64,000 nt of DNA from Salinimicrobium sp050750585 (GTDB lineage: Bacteria; Bacteroidota; Bacteroidia; Flavobacteriales; Flavobacteriaceae): positions 3,619 to 67,618 of the forward strand of contig NZ_JBOJLM010000018.1 of NCBI RefSeq assembly GCF_050750585.1, in the 5' to 3' direction. The notes under the pieces are model-generated. The model had not been told where the DNA came from. It ran no database searches and worked only from the letters and a program-made list of their open reading frames with translations. The stretch's first letter is position 1. Every line of letters starts with the position of its first letter. Shown piece after piece: positions 35,177 through 41,585 of the stretch. Made by a program: the position numbers and the translations under genes.

Positions 35177-36010
35177 TTAAAAAGGACAGACTTCCATAAG
35201 TTTCTCCTGAAGCTCTGGAACTTTTATCTCTTCCGGCAAAACGGGGTACTTAGAAAACATTTTTTGAATCTCTTCTTCCGTAGGCGCTTTTGCTATAAAA
35301 GCCGGCTTATATATTTCCATCCCCACCGAATCCATGTAATCAAAATATTTAATATCGTTGCCGAATATTTTATCAGACATTTTTATCCAGATCGCAGGTA
35401 TACCGTAGGCATGAGCTACAATGAGACCATGAAGCGAAGTGGAGAGCACCCTTTTGTAGCCCAGTATCTCCCTTGTAGTTTCCTCAACATCCATAGTGAG
35501 GAGATCGAGCACCTCAACCCCTTCCCTGCCGGAAAAAATTTCTTTTGCATCATTAAAATCATGGTAATGCGGAATGATCCCCAGTTCAGCTTTCTTTTCA
35601 ATCTCTGGATGATAATACTTCGGAAGCAGCAATGCCGGATCTCCAAATACAGCCGGACAATCGAACCCAAGCTTAAGAAGATGTTCTCGGGTCCTTGGCC
35701 CCCGCACTGCTCTGAAATCAGCTTCAGAAATTTCCTGTTCATGGTCAATGATCCCACTGCCCCAAACAATACTATCTTTTGAAGCATGGTGGAGAACACT
35801 CCCTACTGCCAAAAGGTTTATCTTTTTTCGGTTATACCAGGGCTGCTTCTTAGGATGAACGAACCGCGTCTTCTTCCCGCTAATCTTCTCTACCAGGTAT
35901 TTGGAAAGCAAATCCCCATAATTCTCTTTCTCCCTGAAGATAAAACGCCTTTCACTCCAGTAGAAGAGAGGGATCTTTTTATGACTTCGGAAATATTGGT
36001 TCTTATTCAA
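35177..36010 (-). CDS. Polysaccharide pyruvyl transferase
   Basis: The enzyme adds a pyruvate ketal from PEP to a sugar, giving the glycan a negative charge. Motifs: IPLFYWSERRFIFREKENYG then DLLSKYLVEKISG at the N-terminus, NLLAVGSVLHHASKDSIVWG, FRAVRGPRTREHLLKLG and VFGDPALLLPKYYHPEIEKK, and VLSTSLHGLIVAHAYGIPAI near the C-terminus, all of the PF04230 family. The frame opens at TTG 36046, but that codon is part of a TATATTTG box; TTG 36010 (MNKNQYFRSHKKIPLFYW) is preferred. The start is uncertain. Confidence 0.85.
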   Translation of the reverse strand: MNKNQYFRSHKKIPLFYWSERRFIFREKENYGDLLSKYLVEKISGKKTRFVHPKKQPWYNRKKINLLAVGSVLHHASKDSIVWGSGIIDHEQEISEADFRAVRGPRTREHLLKLGFDCPAVFGDPALLLPKYYHPEIEKKAELGIIPHYHDFNDAKEIFSGREGVEVLDLLTMDVEETTREILGYKRVLSTSLHGLIVAHAYGIPAIWIKMSDKIFGNDIKYFDYMDSVGMEIYKPAFIAKAPTEEEIQKMFSKYPVLPEEIKVPELQEKLMEVCPF

Positions 36011-36043
36011 CTTTAATGAAATTAAGGAGGTTTTACCCGAAAT

Positions 36044-36051
36044 CAAATATA
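36044..36051 (-). promoter_or_regulatory. Possible -7 box overlapping the earliest pyruvyltransferase start
   Basis: On the minus strand TATATTTG occurs here and its TTG is the furthest upstream start codon of the gene. No clear -33 TTTG lies before it, as REP sequence starts nearby. Confidence 0.4.
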
Positions 36052-36094
36052 TTAATTTTTATCTGGAGGCTCTAAGAGGCATTGTGGTATCCTA

Positions 36095-36265
36095 CGACGG
36101 ATTGCTTCACTGCGCTCGCAATTACGTTTCTCAACGCGAACCGTCATTGCGAGAGAGTCCGCAGGACGAATGCAGCAATCTGCTGAGCCTTTTTCCAATC
36201 ATGATCGTGGCTAACTGACAAACGGATTACTTCAGTCGCTTTAACAAGCTCCTTCGCAATGACGG
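36095..36265. repeat. Three REP elements, family A, before neuB
   Basis: A minus-oriented copy (36095-36126), a plus-oriented copy (36140-36183) separated by the same ttctcaacgcgaa linker as at 33.36 kb, and another minus-oriented copy (36219-36265). The last one ends just before the promoter-like element shared with neuC. Confidence 0.8.
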
Positions 36266-36270
36266 GGACC

Positions 36271-36295
36271 AACAACATTTTTACTACTTTAGCCT
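36271..36295 (+). promoter_or_regulatory. Promoter-like element of neuB (copy 1 of 2)
   Basis: This 25-base element contains acatttttactactttagcc, with TACTTTAG as a near match to TAnnTTTG. The copy before neuC (37964-37988) matches at 24 of 25 positions. A transcription start near 36300 would place the heptamer array in the neuB leader. Confidence 0.45.
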
Positions 36296-36306
36296 TTAAA
36301 CAATTC

Positions 36307-36413
36307 GGCAACTGGCAACTGGCAACTGGCAACTGGCAACTGGCAACTGGCAACTGGCAACTGGCAACTGGCAACTGGCAACCGGTTAACCGGAAACCGG
36401 CAACCGACAACTG
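36307..36413. repeat. Heptamer tandem repeat in the neuB leader
   Basis: Ten perfect copies of GGCAACT (36307-36376) are followed by about five degenerate ones (caaccgg, ttaaccgg, aaaccgg, caaccga, caactg) up to 36413, 8 bases before the ATG of neuB. Period 7 is not a multiple of 3, but the array is untranslated. Such arrays change copy number by slippage. Confidence 0.92.
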
Positions 36414-36421
36414 AAAAAAAC

Positions 36422-37417
36422 ATGTTTATCATAGCAGAAATAGCCCAGGCCCATGAGGGCAGTCTGGGGATTGCCCATTCCTATATCGATGCCCTGGCGA
36501 AAACCGGGGTCGATGCCGTGAAGTTCCAGGTGCATATTGCCGAAGCTGAAAGCAGCGAACATGAACCTTTTCGTGTGAAATTCTCTACACAGGACAAAAC
36601 CAGGTTTGACTACTGGAAACGTATGGAATTTTCAATAGAACAATGGCAGGAGTTAAAGACCCATTGTGAAGAAGCAGGGGTGGAATTCATGGCTTCCCCT
36701 TTCAGCAATGCGGCAGTAGATTTGCTGGAGAAGCTTGATGTAAAAAGATACAAGATTGGGTCGGGCGAGGTCAATAATTTTCTGCTGTTACAAAAGATCG
36801 CTGCTACAAAAAAACTAATAATTCTTTCTTCAGGGATGAGTTCTTTTGCAGAGATGGATAAGACAACGGCTTTCCTTAAAGACCTGAATGTGGATTTTTC
36901 CATCCTCCAGTGCACAACCTCCTACCCTACCCGTCCCGAAAATTACGGACTTAACGTGATTAGAGAATTAAAAGAACGATACAAAGTCCCGGTGGGATAT
37001 TCAGATCATTCCGCTAAAATAGAAACCTGCATTGCTGCCGCCGCTTTAGGAGCGGAGATCCTGGAATTTCATGCTGTCTTCAACCGACAAATGTTCGGCC
37101 CTGATGCATCTTCTTCATTAGAAATTGCAGAGATTCAACAGCTGGTTTCGGCAGTGAAAAATATTTCCACTGCTCTAAAAAAGCCTGTAGAAAAATCGGA
37201 CAATACGACTTTCAACGACCTAAAAAACATTTTCGAAAAATCCCTTGCGGTAAACAAAGATCTCCCCGCAGGTCATATCCTAACCTTTGAAGATCTGGAG
37301 TCTAAAAAGCCAAAAGGTTTTGGAATCGACGCTTCAAATTTTAGGGAGGTGATTGGGAGAAATTTGAGCAGAAAATTGGTGCAGTGGGATTTTTTAAACC
37401 AGAGGGATCTTGAATAG
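36422..37417 (+). CDS. neuB: Nonulosonic acid synthase (NeuB)
   Basis: The 331-residue enzyme condenses PEP with ManNAc (or a related 2-acetamido sugar) to make a sialic-acid-type C9 sugar. It has IIAEIAQAHEGSLGIAHSYI (3-22), AVKFQVHIAEAE, FMASPFSNAAVDLL, YKIGSGEVNNFLLL, IILSSGMSS, LQCTTSYPTRPENYGL and VGYSDHSAKIETCIAAAALG. The last 55 residues are the SAF (antifreeze-like) domain that covers the active site. Neu5Ac is the simplest product because a NeuC gene and a NeuA gene follow. Legionaminic acid is less likely because the dehydratase, aminotransferase and acetyltransferase for it are not adjacent. Confidence 0.93.
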   Translation: MFIIAEIAQAHEGSLGIAHSYIDALAKTGVDAVKFQVHIAEAESSEHEPFRVKFSTQDKTRFDYWKRMEFSIEQWQELKTHCEEAGVEFMASPFSNAAVDLLEKLDVKRYKIGSGEVNNFLLLQKIAATKKLIILSSGMSSFAEMDKTTAFLKDLNVDFSILQCTTSYPTRPENYGLNVIRELKERYKVPVGYSDHSAKIETCIAAAALGAEILEFHAVFNRQMFGPDASSSLEIAEIQQLVSAVKNISTALKKPVEKSDNTTFNDLKNIFEKSLAVNKDLPAGHILTFEDLESKKPKGFGIDASNFREVIGRNLSRKLVQWDFLNQRDLE

Positions 37418-37420
37418 TAA

Positions 37421-37540
37421 CGTCATTGCGAGACGGATGTAATCCGGCGTGGCAATCCGTTGAGGCTTACTCTTAACATGATTGTGACTACACTACGGCA
37501 GATTGCGTCAGTCGCTGCAAGCAGCTCCTTCGCAATAACG
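37421..37540. repeat. REP elements, family A, between neuB and the GIY-YIG gene
   Basis: A plus-oriented copy (37421-37465, cgtcattgcgagacgg...ggcaatccg) begins 3 bases after the neuB stop. A minus-oriented copy (37496-37540, cagattgcgtcag...tccttcgcaataacg) ends 3 bases before the stop codon of the GIY-YIG gene. Confidence 0.8.
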
Positions 37541-37543
37541 TTT

Positions 37544-37837
37544 TTAATTAAACTTCCATTCTTCAGCCAAATCCTTCCATTCAGGATTCATTTCATTGAT
37601 CAGCTTTTCCTTATTCGCCCTGTTTCCTGCTTTGAGCTTCTTTTCATACATAATAGCATCACGAATATCACTGAAAGGTTGGTAGTAGACGAGATGGTCA
37701 CAGTTGTAACGGGAGGTGAAACCCTTGTAAAATTTAGTCTTATGTTGACCGATCCTTTTAACCAGATCTGAAGTAACTCCCACGTAAAGGACAGTGTGAT
37801 TTTTGTTGGTAAGAATGTAGACATGGGAAGTACGCAT
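37544..37837 (-). CDS. GIY-YIG nuclease domain protein
   Basis: A 97-residue protein consisting of one GIY-YIG domain: VYILTNKNHTVLYVGVTSDL (6-25) is the GIY...YIG element, followed by LVKRIGQHK with the catalytic Arg, and AIMYEKKLKAGNRANKEKLI with the Glu that binds the metal. It is of the small UPF0213/URI-type group that occurs in many copies in Bacteroidota. It is on the strand opposite to neuB and neuC, and REP elements of family A lie on both sides, 3 and about 56 bases away. Confidence 0.9.
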   Translation of the reverse strand: MRTSHVYILTNKNHTVLYVGVTSDLVKRIGQHKTKFYKGFTSRYNCDHLVYYQPFSDIRDAIMYEKKLKAGNRANKEKLINEMNPEWKDLAEEWKFN

Positions 37838-37893
37838 ATACTAATTTAGAAAAATGGACCGAGTTTTACTGAAGAGGCAGTGAGTAAAATAGT

Positions 37894-37957
37894 AACGGAT
37901 TGCTTCGCTGGGCTCGCAATGACGTCTCCCCCAGGAACGGGCGTCCTCGTAATGACC
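37894..37957. repeat. REP elements, family A, before neuC
   Basis: A minus-oriented copy (37894-37924, cggattgcttcgctgggctc then gcaatgacg) is followed by a degenerate partial copy ending gcgtcctcgtaatgacc. The layout REP, promoter-like element, phrase repeat is the same as before neuB. Confidence 0.75.
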
Positions 37958-37963
37958 TTCCCC

Positions 37964-37988
37964 AACAACATTTTTATTACTTTAGCCT
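37964..37988 (+). promoter_or_regulatory. Promoter-like element of neuC (copy 2 of 2)
   Basis: It contains acatttttattactttagcc, with TACTTTAG as -7-like box, ending 20 bases before the ATG of neuC. It is followed by aactgacaaccgagaactg, a short version of the phrase type found before neuB. Confidence 0.45.
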
Positions 37989-38008
37989 AACTGACAACCG
38001 AGAACTGA

Positions 38009-39163
38009 ATGAAACGAAAAATCTGCGTCGTAGTTACCGCCCGCCCCTCCTACAGCCGAATAAAAACAGCACTCACCGCTATTAAAAATCACCCCGACCT
38101 GGAATTACAACTGGTGATCGCGGGTTCGGCCTTGCTTGACCGGTATGGAAATGCCGTGGATTTCATAGAAAAGGATGGATTTCCCATTGCTGCAAAAGTA
38201 TTTATGGTGCTGGAGGGTGAAAACCCTACGACTATGGCAAAAACGACCGGTTTGGGAGTAATGGAGCTTACTAACGTATTCTATAATTTACAACCAGACG
38301 CCGTCATCACCATTGCAGATCGTTTTGAAACCATTGCAACGTCCATAGCTGCTTCCTATCAGAACATTCCGCTCGTGCACATACAGGGTGGGGAAGTCAC
38401 CGGGAGTATAGATGAAAAGGTAAGGCATGCAAATACTAAACTGGCAGATCTGCACCTGGTATGTACTAATGACGCCCGGGAGCGAGTAATAAAGTTAGGA
38501 GAAGAGCCAGATAAGGTGATTAACACCGGTTGCCCTTCGATAGACCTTGCAAAACAAATTACCGACTATCCCTATCTCGACTTTGATCCGCTTAAGAGAT
38601 ATGGCGGGGTAGGTGCCAATCTGGATTGGGAGAAAGGTTATATAGTGGTGATGCAGCACCCGGTAACTACAGAATATAAGGAATCCAAACAGCACATTAT
38701 GGAAACATTAAGAGCTGTAAAAAAGCTGAATTATCCGGCTTTTTGGTTCTGGCCTAATGTTGATGCCGGTTCTGACGGAACTTCGAACGGAATAAGAACG
38801 TTTCGTGAGCTCGAACAGCCGAAAAACATTCATTTTTTTAAAAATATGGATCCCCTGGATTTCCTGAAGCTTCTTAACAGCTCTAAAGCTTTAATAGGAA
38901 ATTCGAGTGCCGGACTAAGAGAGTGCTCCTACTTGGGACTGCCCGTCGTAAACATCGGAAACCGGCAAAATAGAAGAAGTCGGGCGCAGAATGTGACCGA
39001 TGTAGCTTATAATCAGAAGGCCATTTTAGAAGCAACAAAAATTGCCCTAGAAACTGGAAAATTTGAAAGCTCAAATCTCTACGGCGATGGAAACGCTGGA
39101 GAGAAAATAGCGGAGATCCTTGCGACGGTGGAATTGACGTATTCGAAGACTATTACTTATTAA
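38009..39163 (+). CDS. neuC: UDP-GlcNAc 2-epimerase, hydrolysing (NeuC)
   Basis: A 384-residue enzyme that turns UDP-GlcNAc into ManNAc and UDP, the first step to sialic acid. It has ICVVVTARPSYSRIKTALTA (5-24), DAVITIADRFETIATSIAAS, LVHIQGGEVTGSIDEKVRHA and LIGNSSAGLRECSYLGLPVV, then NIGNRQNRRSRAQNV. The IQGGEVTGSIDEKVRHA segment is diagnostic of the hydrolysing group and sets it apart from the WecB gene at 10.6 kb. Specificity for the bacillosamine derivative (LegG) cannot be excluded by sequence reading alone. Confidence 0.9.
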   Translation: MKRKICVVVTARPSYSRIKTALTAIKNHPDLELQLVIAGSALLDRYGNAVDFIEKDGFPIAAKVFMVLEGENPTTMAKTTGLGVMELTNVFYNLQPDAVITIADRFETIATSIAASYQNIPLVHIQGGEVTGSIDEKVRHANTKLADLHLVCTNDARERVIKLGEEPDKVINTGCPSIDLAKQITDYPYLDFDPLKRYGGVGANLDWEKGYIVVMQHPVTTEYKESKQHIMETLRAVKKLNYPAFWFWPNVDAGSDGTSNGIRTFRELEQPKNIHFFKNMDPLDFLKLLNSSKALIGNSSAGLRECSYLGLPVVNIGNRQNRRSRAQNVTDVAYNQKAILEATKIALETGKFESSNLYGDGNAGEKIAEILATVELTYSKTITY

Positions 39164-39198
39164 AACATTCACTGTTTACTGTTTGCTGTTTGAAGCTG

Positions 39199-39591
39199 CT
39201 ATTTTTTAAATTTTGTTCCTTTAAATTCAGTTTTGCTCAAATAACTAATAAAGGAACCTAGCTTTGCATTTTCCTTGTCACATTTTTCAGCAAGAGCTTC
39301 AAATTGTTCGTTAGAAATTAATTTTTTGTCCTTTGCTCTATACAGTTGGGATTTTAATTCTGAACAAGAGCCTTTAGAAAAACCCAGGAAATTTCGAAAT
39401 TCGAGATTTCCTCCTCTTCCAAAACCTTCTGCAATATTGTCCATTACAGATCCCGAGCTGCGATCCATCTGGTTCATTAGCGAATATCTTTTGCCTAAAG
39501 GGGTTGTCATAAACAATTCCTCCAGGTCAGCACAAATTTCACATGCCAGTTGCCACACTTCTAAGTCTTCAAATTTGTCAATTCTGCCCAT
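39199..39591 (-). CDS. S23-type four-helix bundle protein
   Basis: A 130-residue all-helical protein: FEDLEVWQLACEICADLEEL, KRYSLMNQMDRSSGSVMDNI then AEGFGRGGNLEFRNFLGFSK and SELKSQLYRA. These are the marks of the family first met in intervening sequences of 23S rRNA genes and now found throughout Bacteroidota genomes. Function unknown. It lies between neuC and neuA but on the other strand, next to phrase repeats. A second member is at 46398. Confidence 0.9.
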   Translation of the reverse strand: MGRIDKFEDLEVWQLACEICADLEELFMTTPLGKRYSLMNQMDRSSGSVMDNIAEGFGRGGNLEFRNFLGFSKGSCSELKSQLYRAKDKKLISNEQFEALAEKCDKENAKLGSFISYLSKTEFKGTKFKK

Positions 39592-39659
39592 CTTCTTTTG
39601 TTAGTAAAATAGTAATTATTTCCTTTAGAATCTTTTGCTTTTATTTGTTCATCTGTTCT

Positions 39660-39717
39660 TTTCATAGGCAAAGTTTAAAAACAGAGAACAAAAAAACCGA
39701 AAACAGAAAACAGTATA
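39660..39717. repeat. Phrase repeat before neuA
   Basis: The words aaacagagaacaaaaaaacc and gaaaacagaaaacagt lead into the ATG of neuA. A similar cactgtttactgtttgctg follows the neuC stop at 39169-39188 in the other orientation. No clear TAnnTTTG is present. Confidence 0.5.
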
Positions 39718-40419
39718 ATGAAAATTCTCGGACTTATCCCCGCCCGCGGCGGCAGTAAAGGAATACCCGGAAAGAATATTAAATCTCTGGGAGGAAAACC
39801 TTTGCTGCAATATACTTTTGAAGCAGCTAAAAAGTCAAAGTTGTTGTCCAGAGTGGTCCTGACTTCTGATGATCCTGAGATCATTGCAGTTGCTGAAGAA
39901 ATGGGATTGGAAGTTTATTTTAAAAGACCTGCGGCACTGGCAGCCGATGATACGTCTTCTCTGGAAGTAATTCAGCATGCGCTGAAATTCTTTGCTCAAA
40001 AAGGGCAAAATTTTGATGCAGTTTGTCTGCTGCAGGTTACCTCTCCCTTTCGTAGAAATGGATTGATAGATGCAGCCATAGAGCAATTTTCTAAAGGGAA
40101 ATTCGATTCCCTGATCTCTGTTCGCGAAGTACCTGCGGAATTTAATCCACACTGGATCTTTGAACAAAACAATGGACAATTAGCAATTGCTACCGGAGAC
40201 AAAGAGATAATTTCCCGAAGGCAGGACCTTCCTAAGGCCTATCATCGCGATGGGGCTATTTATATTACAAAGGCAGAGGTTCTTCAGAAACAAAATTCCC
40301 TATACGGAAATAAGATAGGTTTCATTGACACTACCGGAGATCCGCATGTAAATATTGATACGCCTGCGGATTGGGAGAAAGCCGAGAGACTTTTGACTAT
40401 GTTATCAGATTTTTCGTAG
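39718..40419 (+). CDS. neuA: Acylneuraminate cytidylyltransferase (NeuA)
   Basis: A 233-residue enzyme that joins a nonulosonic acid to CMP. It has LIPARGGSKGIPGKNIKSLG (6-25), the nucleotide-binding loop; RPAALAADDTSSLEVIQHAL; LLQVTSPFRRNGLIDAAIEQ; FNPHWIFEQNNGQ; and HRDGAIYITKAEVL. The final VNIDTPADWEKAE is also typical. With NeuC and NeuB it completes the route from UDP-GlcNAc to CMP-sialic acid. A matching sialyltransferase is not certain; see the gene at 3057. Confidence 0.93.
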   Translation: MKILGLIPARGGSKGIPGKNIKSLGGKPLLQYTFEAAKKSKLLSRVVLTSDDPEIIAVAEEMGLEVYFKRPAALAADDTSSLEVIQHALKFFAQKGQNFDAVCLLQVTSPFRRNGLIDAAIEQFSKGKFDSLISVREVPAEFNPHWIFEQNNGQLAIATGDKEIISRRQDLPKAYHRDGAIYITKAEVLQKQNSLYGNKIGFIDTTGDPHVNIDTPADWEKAERLLTMLSDFS

Positions 40420-40738
40420 ACTGTTTAGCGTTTACTATTGGTTTGTTGTTTTTAGTTTATTGTTCTGAATTTTCTGAACCCGTTTTTCGGCTCCCTTTAG
40501 GGTGAGGGGTAAAATCGAAAACGGTCTTTTGAAAAGTCTTAGACGGTAGTCGGGAGATGGTAGTAGTTTTTAGTTTGTTGTTCATAGTTCCTTGTTTGTG
40601 AAATTGGCCTACCTACGCTGAAAGCTTCGGCGGGTAAAAATTTGGTGCTTATTTATTGGTGCTTTTTTTCAGTGGAGAGTGGAAAGTGGGAAGTATGAGC
40701 TTAAATTCTACTCCAAGGGTCAACCGGTACCACAGATA
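40420..40738. repeat. Repeat-filled gap with REP family B
   Basis: The gap has phrase repeats (gtttagcgtttactattgg, ttttagtttattgttctg, agtggagagtggaaagtggg) and a family B-like element at 40467-40524 (tctgaacccgtttttcggct then ccctttagggtgagggg and gaaaacgg). The phrase aatttggtgcttatttattg then gtgctt at 40638-40663 relates to the ones at 30.5 and 41.5 kb. No gene is seen. Confidence 0.6.
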
Positions 40739-40790
40739 TTATTCTCTATATTTTTCTTTAAGTTCCAGTTTCTTTATTCTCGACCGGATT

Positions 40791-41159
40791 TCACCATCTT
40801 TCCGACCAAAAAATCCTGATCAATTCGGCCGGTTTTCTCCCTTCGCAGTATAGCAATTCAAGTTGGTCGTCCTCTTCAGGTGTCCAGGGTTGGTATGCAT
40901 TCGGAAATTGGTTCCTCTTTTTAGAAACATAACTGTTTTGTTCAACCTGTATTTTTTCGACTACTTCAGTTATCTTTTGAGAGAATTTATGGATTCCTTC
41001 ATCAAAGACTATAATTTGTCGTCTCTCAAATTCCGCCTCTCCCTTTCGTTTACTTTCAATAATCTGTAAATAGGGATCGCCATTTTTTGTTGTCTTAAGA
41101 TCAAAAAAGTAAGTTCTATTTCCTGACTGTAATCGCGTTGAGAATAAATTGTGATCCAT
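40791..41159 (-). CDS. DUF3276 (PUR-like nucleic-acid-binding) protein, frame broken at the 3' end
   Basis: A 122-residue protein with an N-terminal PUR-like repeat (MDHNLFSTRLQSGNRTYFFD, PYLQIIESKRK and RRQIIVFDEGIHKFSQKIT), followed by WTPEEDDQLELLYCEGRKPA, which looks like the start of a helix-turn-helix. The frame ends abruptly with IFWSERW. Skipping one base in the A6 run at 40808-40813 restores the reading IFGRKDGEIRSRIKKLELK, ending at 40739. This is likely the true C-terminus, so the gene is frameshifted or the sequence has an error. It may bind nucleic acid. Confidence 0.7.
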   Translation of the reverse strand: MDHNLFSTRLQSGNRTYFFDLKTTKNGDPYLQIIESKRKGEAEFERRQIIVFDEGIHKFSQKITEVVEKIQVEQNSYVSKKRNQFPNAYQPWTPEEDDQLELLYCEGRKPAELIRIFWSERW

Positions 41160-41585
41160 TTCTCCAAGTAATTTTATTATTAAACAATTTTTAGCCGTCT
41201 CCAGATGTAGCTTAATTCTTTCTCCGACCGAATGGGGTGAATTGAAATTTAGACTTTAAAGATAGAATATCTATGTAAATACCTACTCTTCATTTTGTTA
41301 TAAAAATTAAAAATTATTCCTGGTATCTTCTCTGTATTAAACAAAGAGGGTTTTCCGCCCATGACTTAAGAAAAGAGCTTATAGATTTTTTTTGCTTGTT
41401 GTTGAATTTTCTGAACCCGTTTTTGGGCTCCCTTTAGGGTGAGGGGCAAAACCAAACACGGTTCTATATATTTCTTGTTGTTATACCAAATACAACATAA
41501 AACTGGAATTTGGTGCTTGGAATTTGGTGCTTTACCATAGATTTGAATCACTATACAATATTTAATATACATTAAACATTAAAAA
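41160..41585. other. Intergenic region upstream of asnB
   Basis: These 426 bases hold no gene. The first 220 are AT-rich and unassigned. A family B-like element lies at 41404-41461 (ctgaacccgtttttgggct, ccctttagggtgagggg) and a direct repeat of aatttggtgcttgg/aatttggtgcttt at 41507-41533, which is the reverse complement of the phrase at 30.5 kb. A promoter-like box follows. Confidence 0.6.
41538..41545 (+). promoter_or_regulatory. Possible -7 box of asnB
   Basis: TAGATTTG matches TAnnTTTG, 40 bases before the ATG. TTTG at 41509-41512 and 41523-41526 come from the phrase repeat; their spacings (25 and 11 bases) are off the usual 17-21. Confidence 0.45.

Noticed and set aside
35264..35782. A 172-residue plus-strand reading frame
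   Set aside because: It lies fully inside the pyruvyltransferase gene on the other strand, whose family motifs are clear.
36144..36410. An 88-residue minus-strand frame with a repeated CQLPVAS heptapeptide
   Set aside because: The heptapeptide is simply the heptamer array read three times; no start context or family supports a gene.
36307..36413. A CRISPR-like array
   Set aside because: The unit is 7 bases with no spacers and no cas genes are present.
36422..40419. A legionaminic or pseudaminic acid pathway
   Set aside because: The neuB/neuC/neuA set lacks nearby dehydratase, aminotransferase and N-acetyltransferase genes needed for those sugars; sialic acid is simpler, though not proven.
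41366..41572. A 68-residue minus-strand frame before asnB
   Set aside because: It is composed of the family B-like element and phrase repeat.
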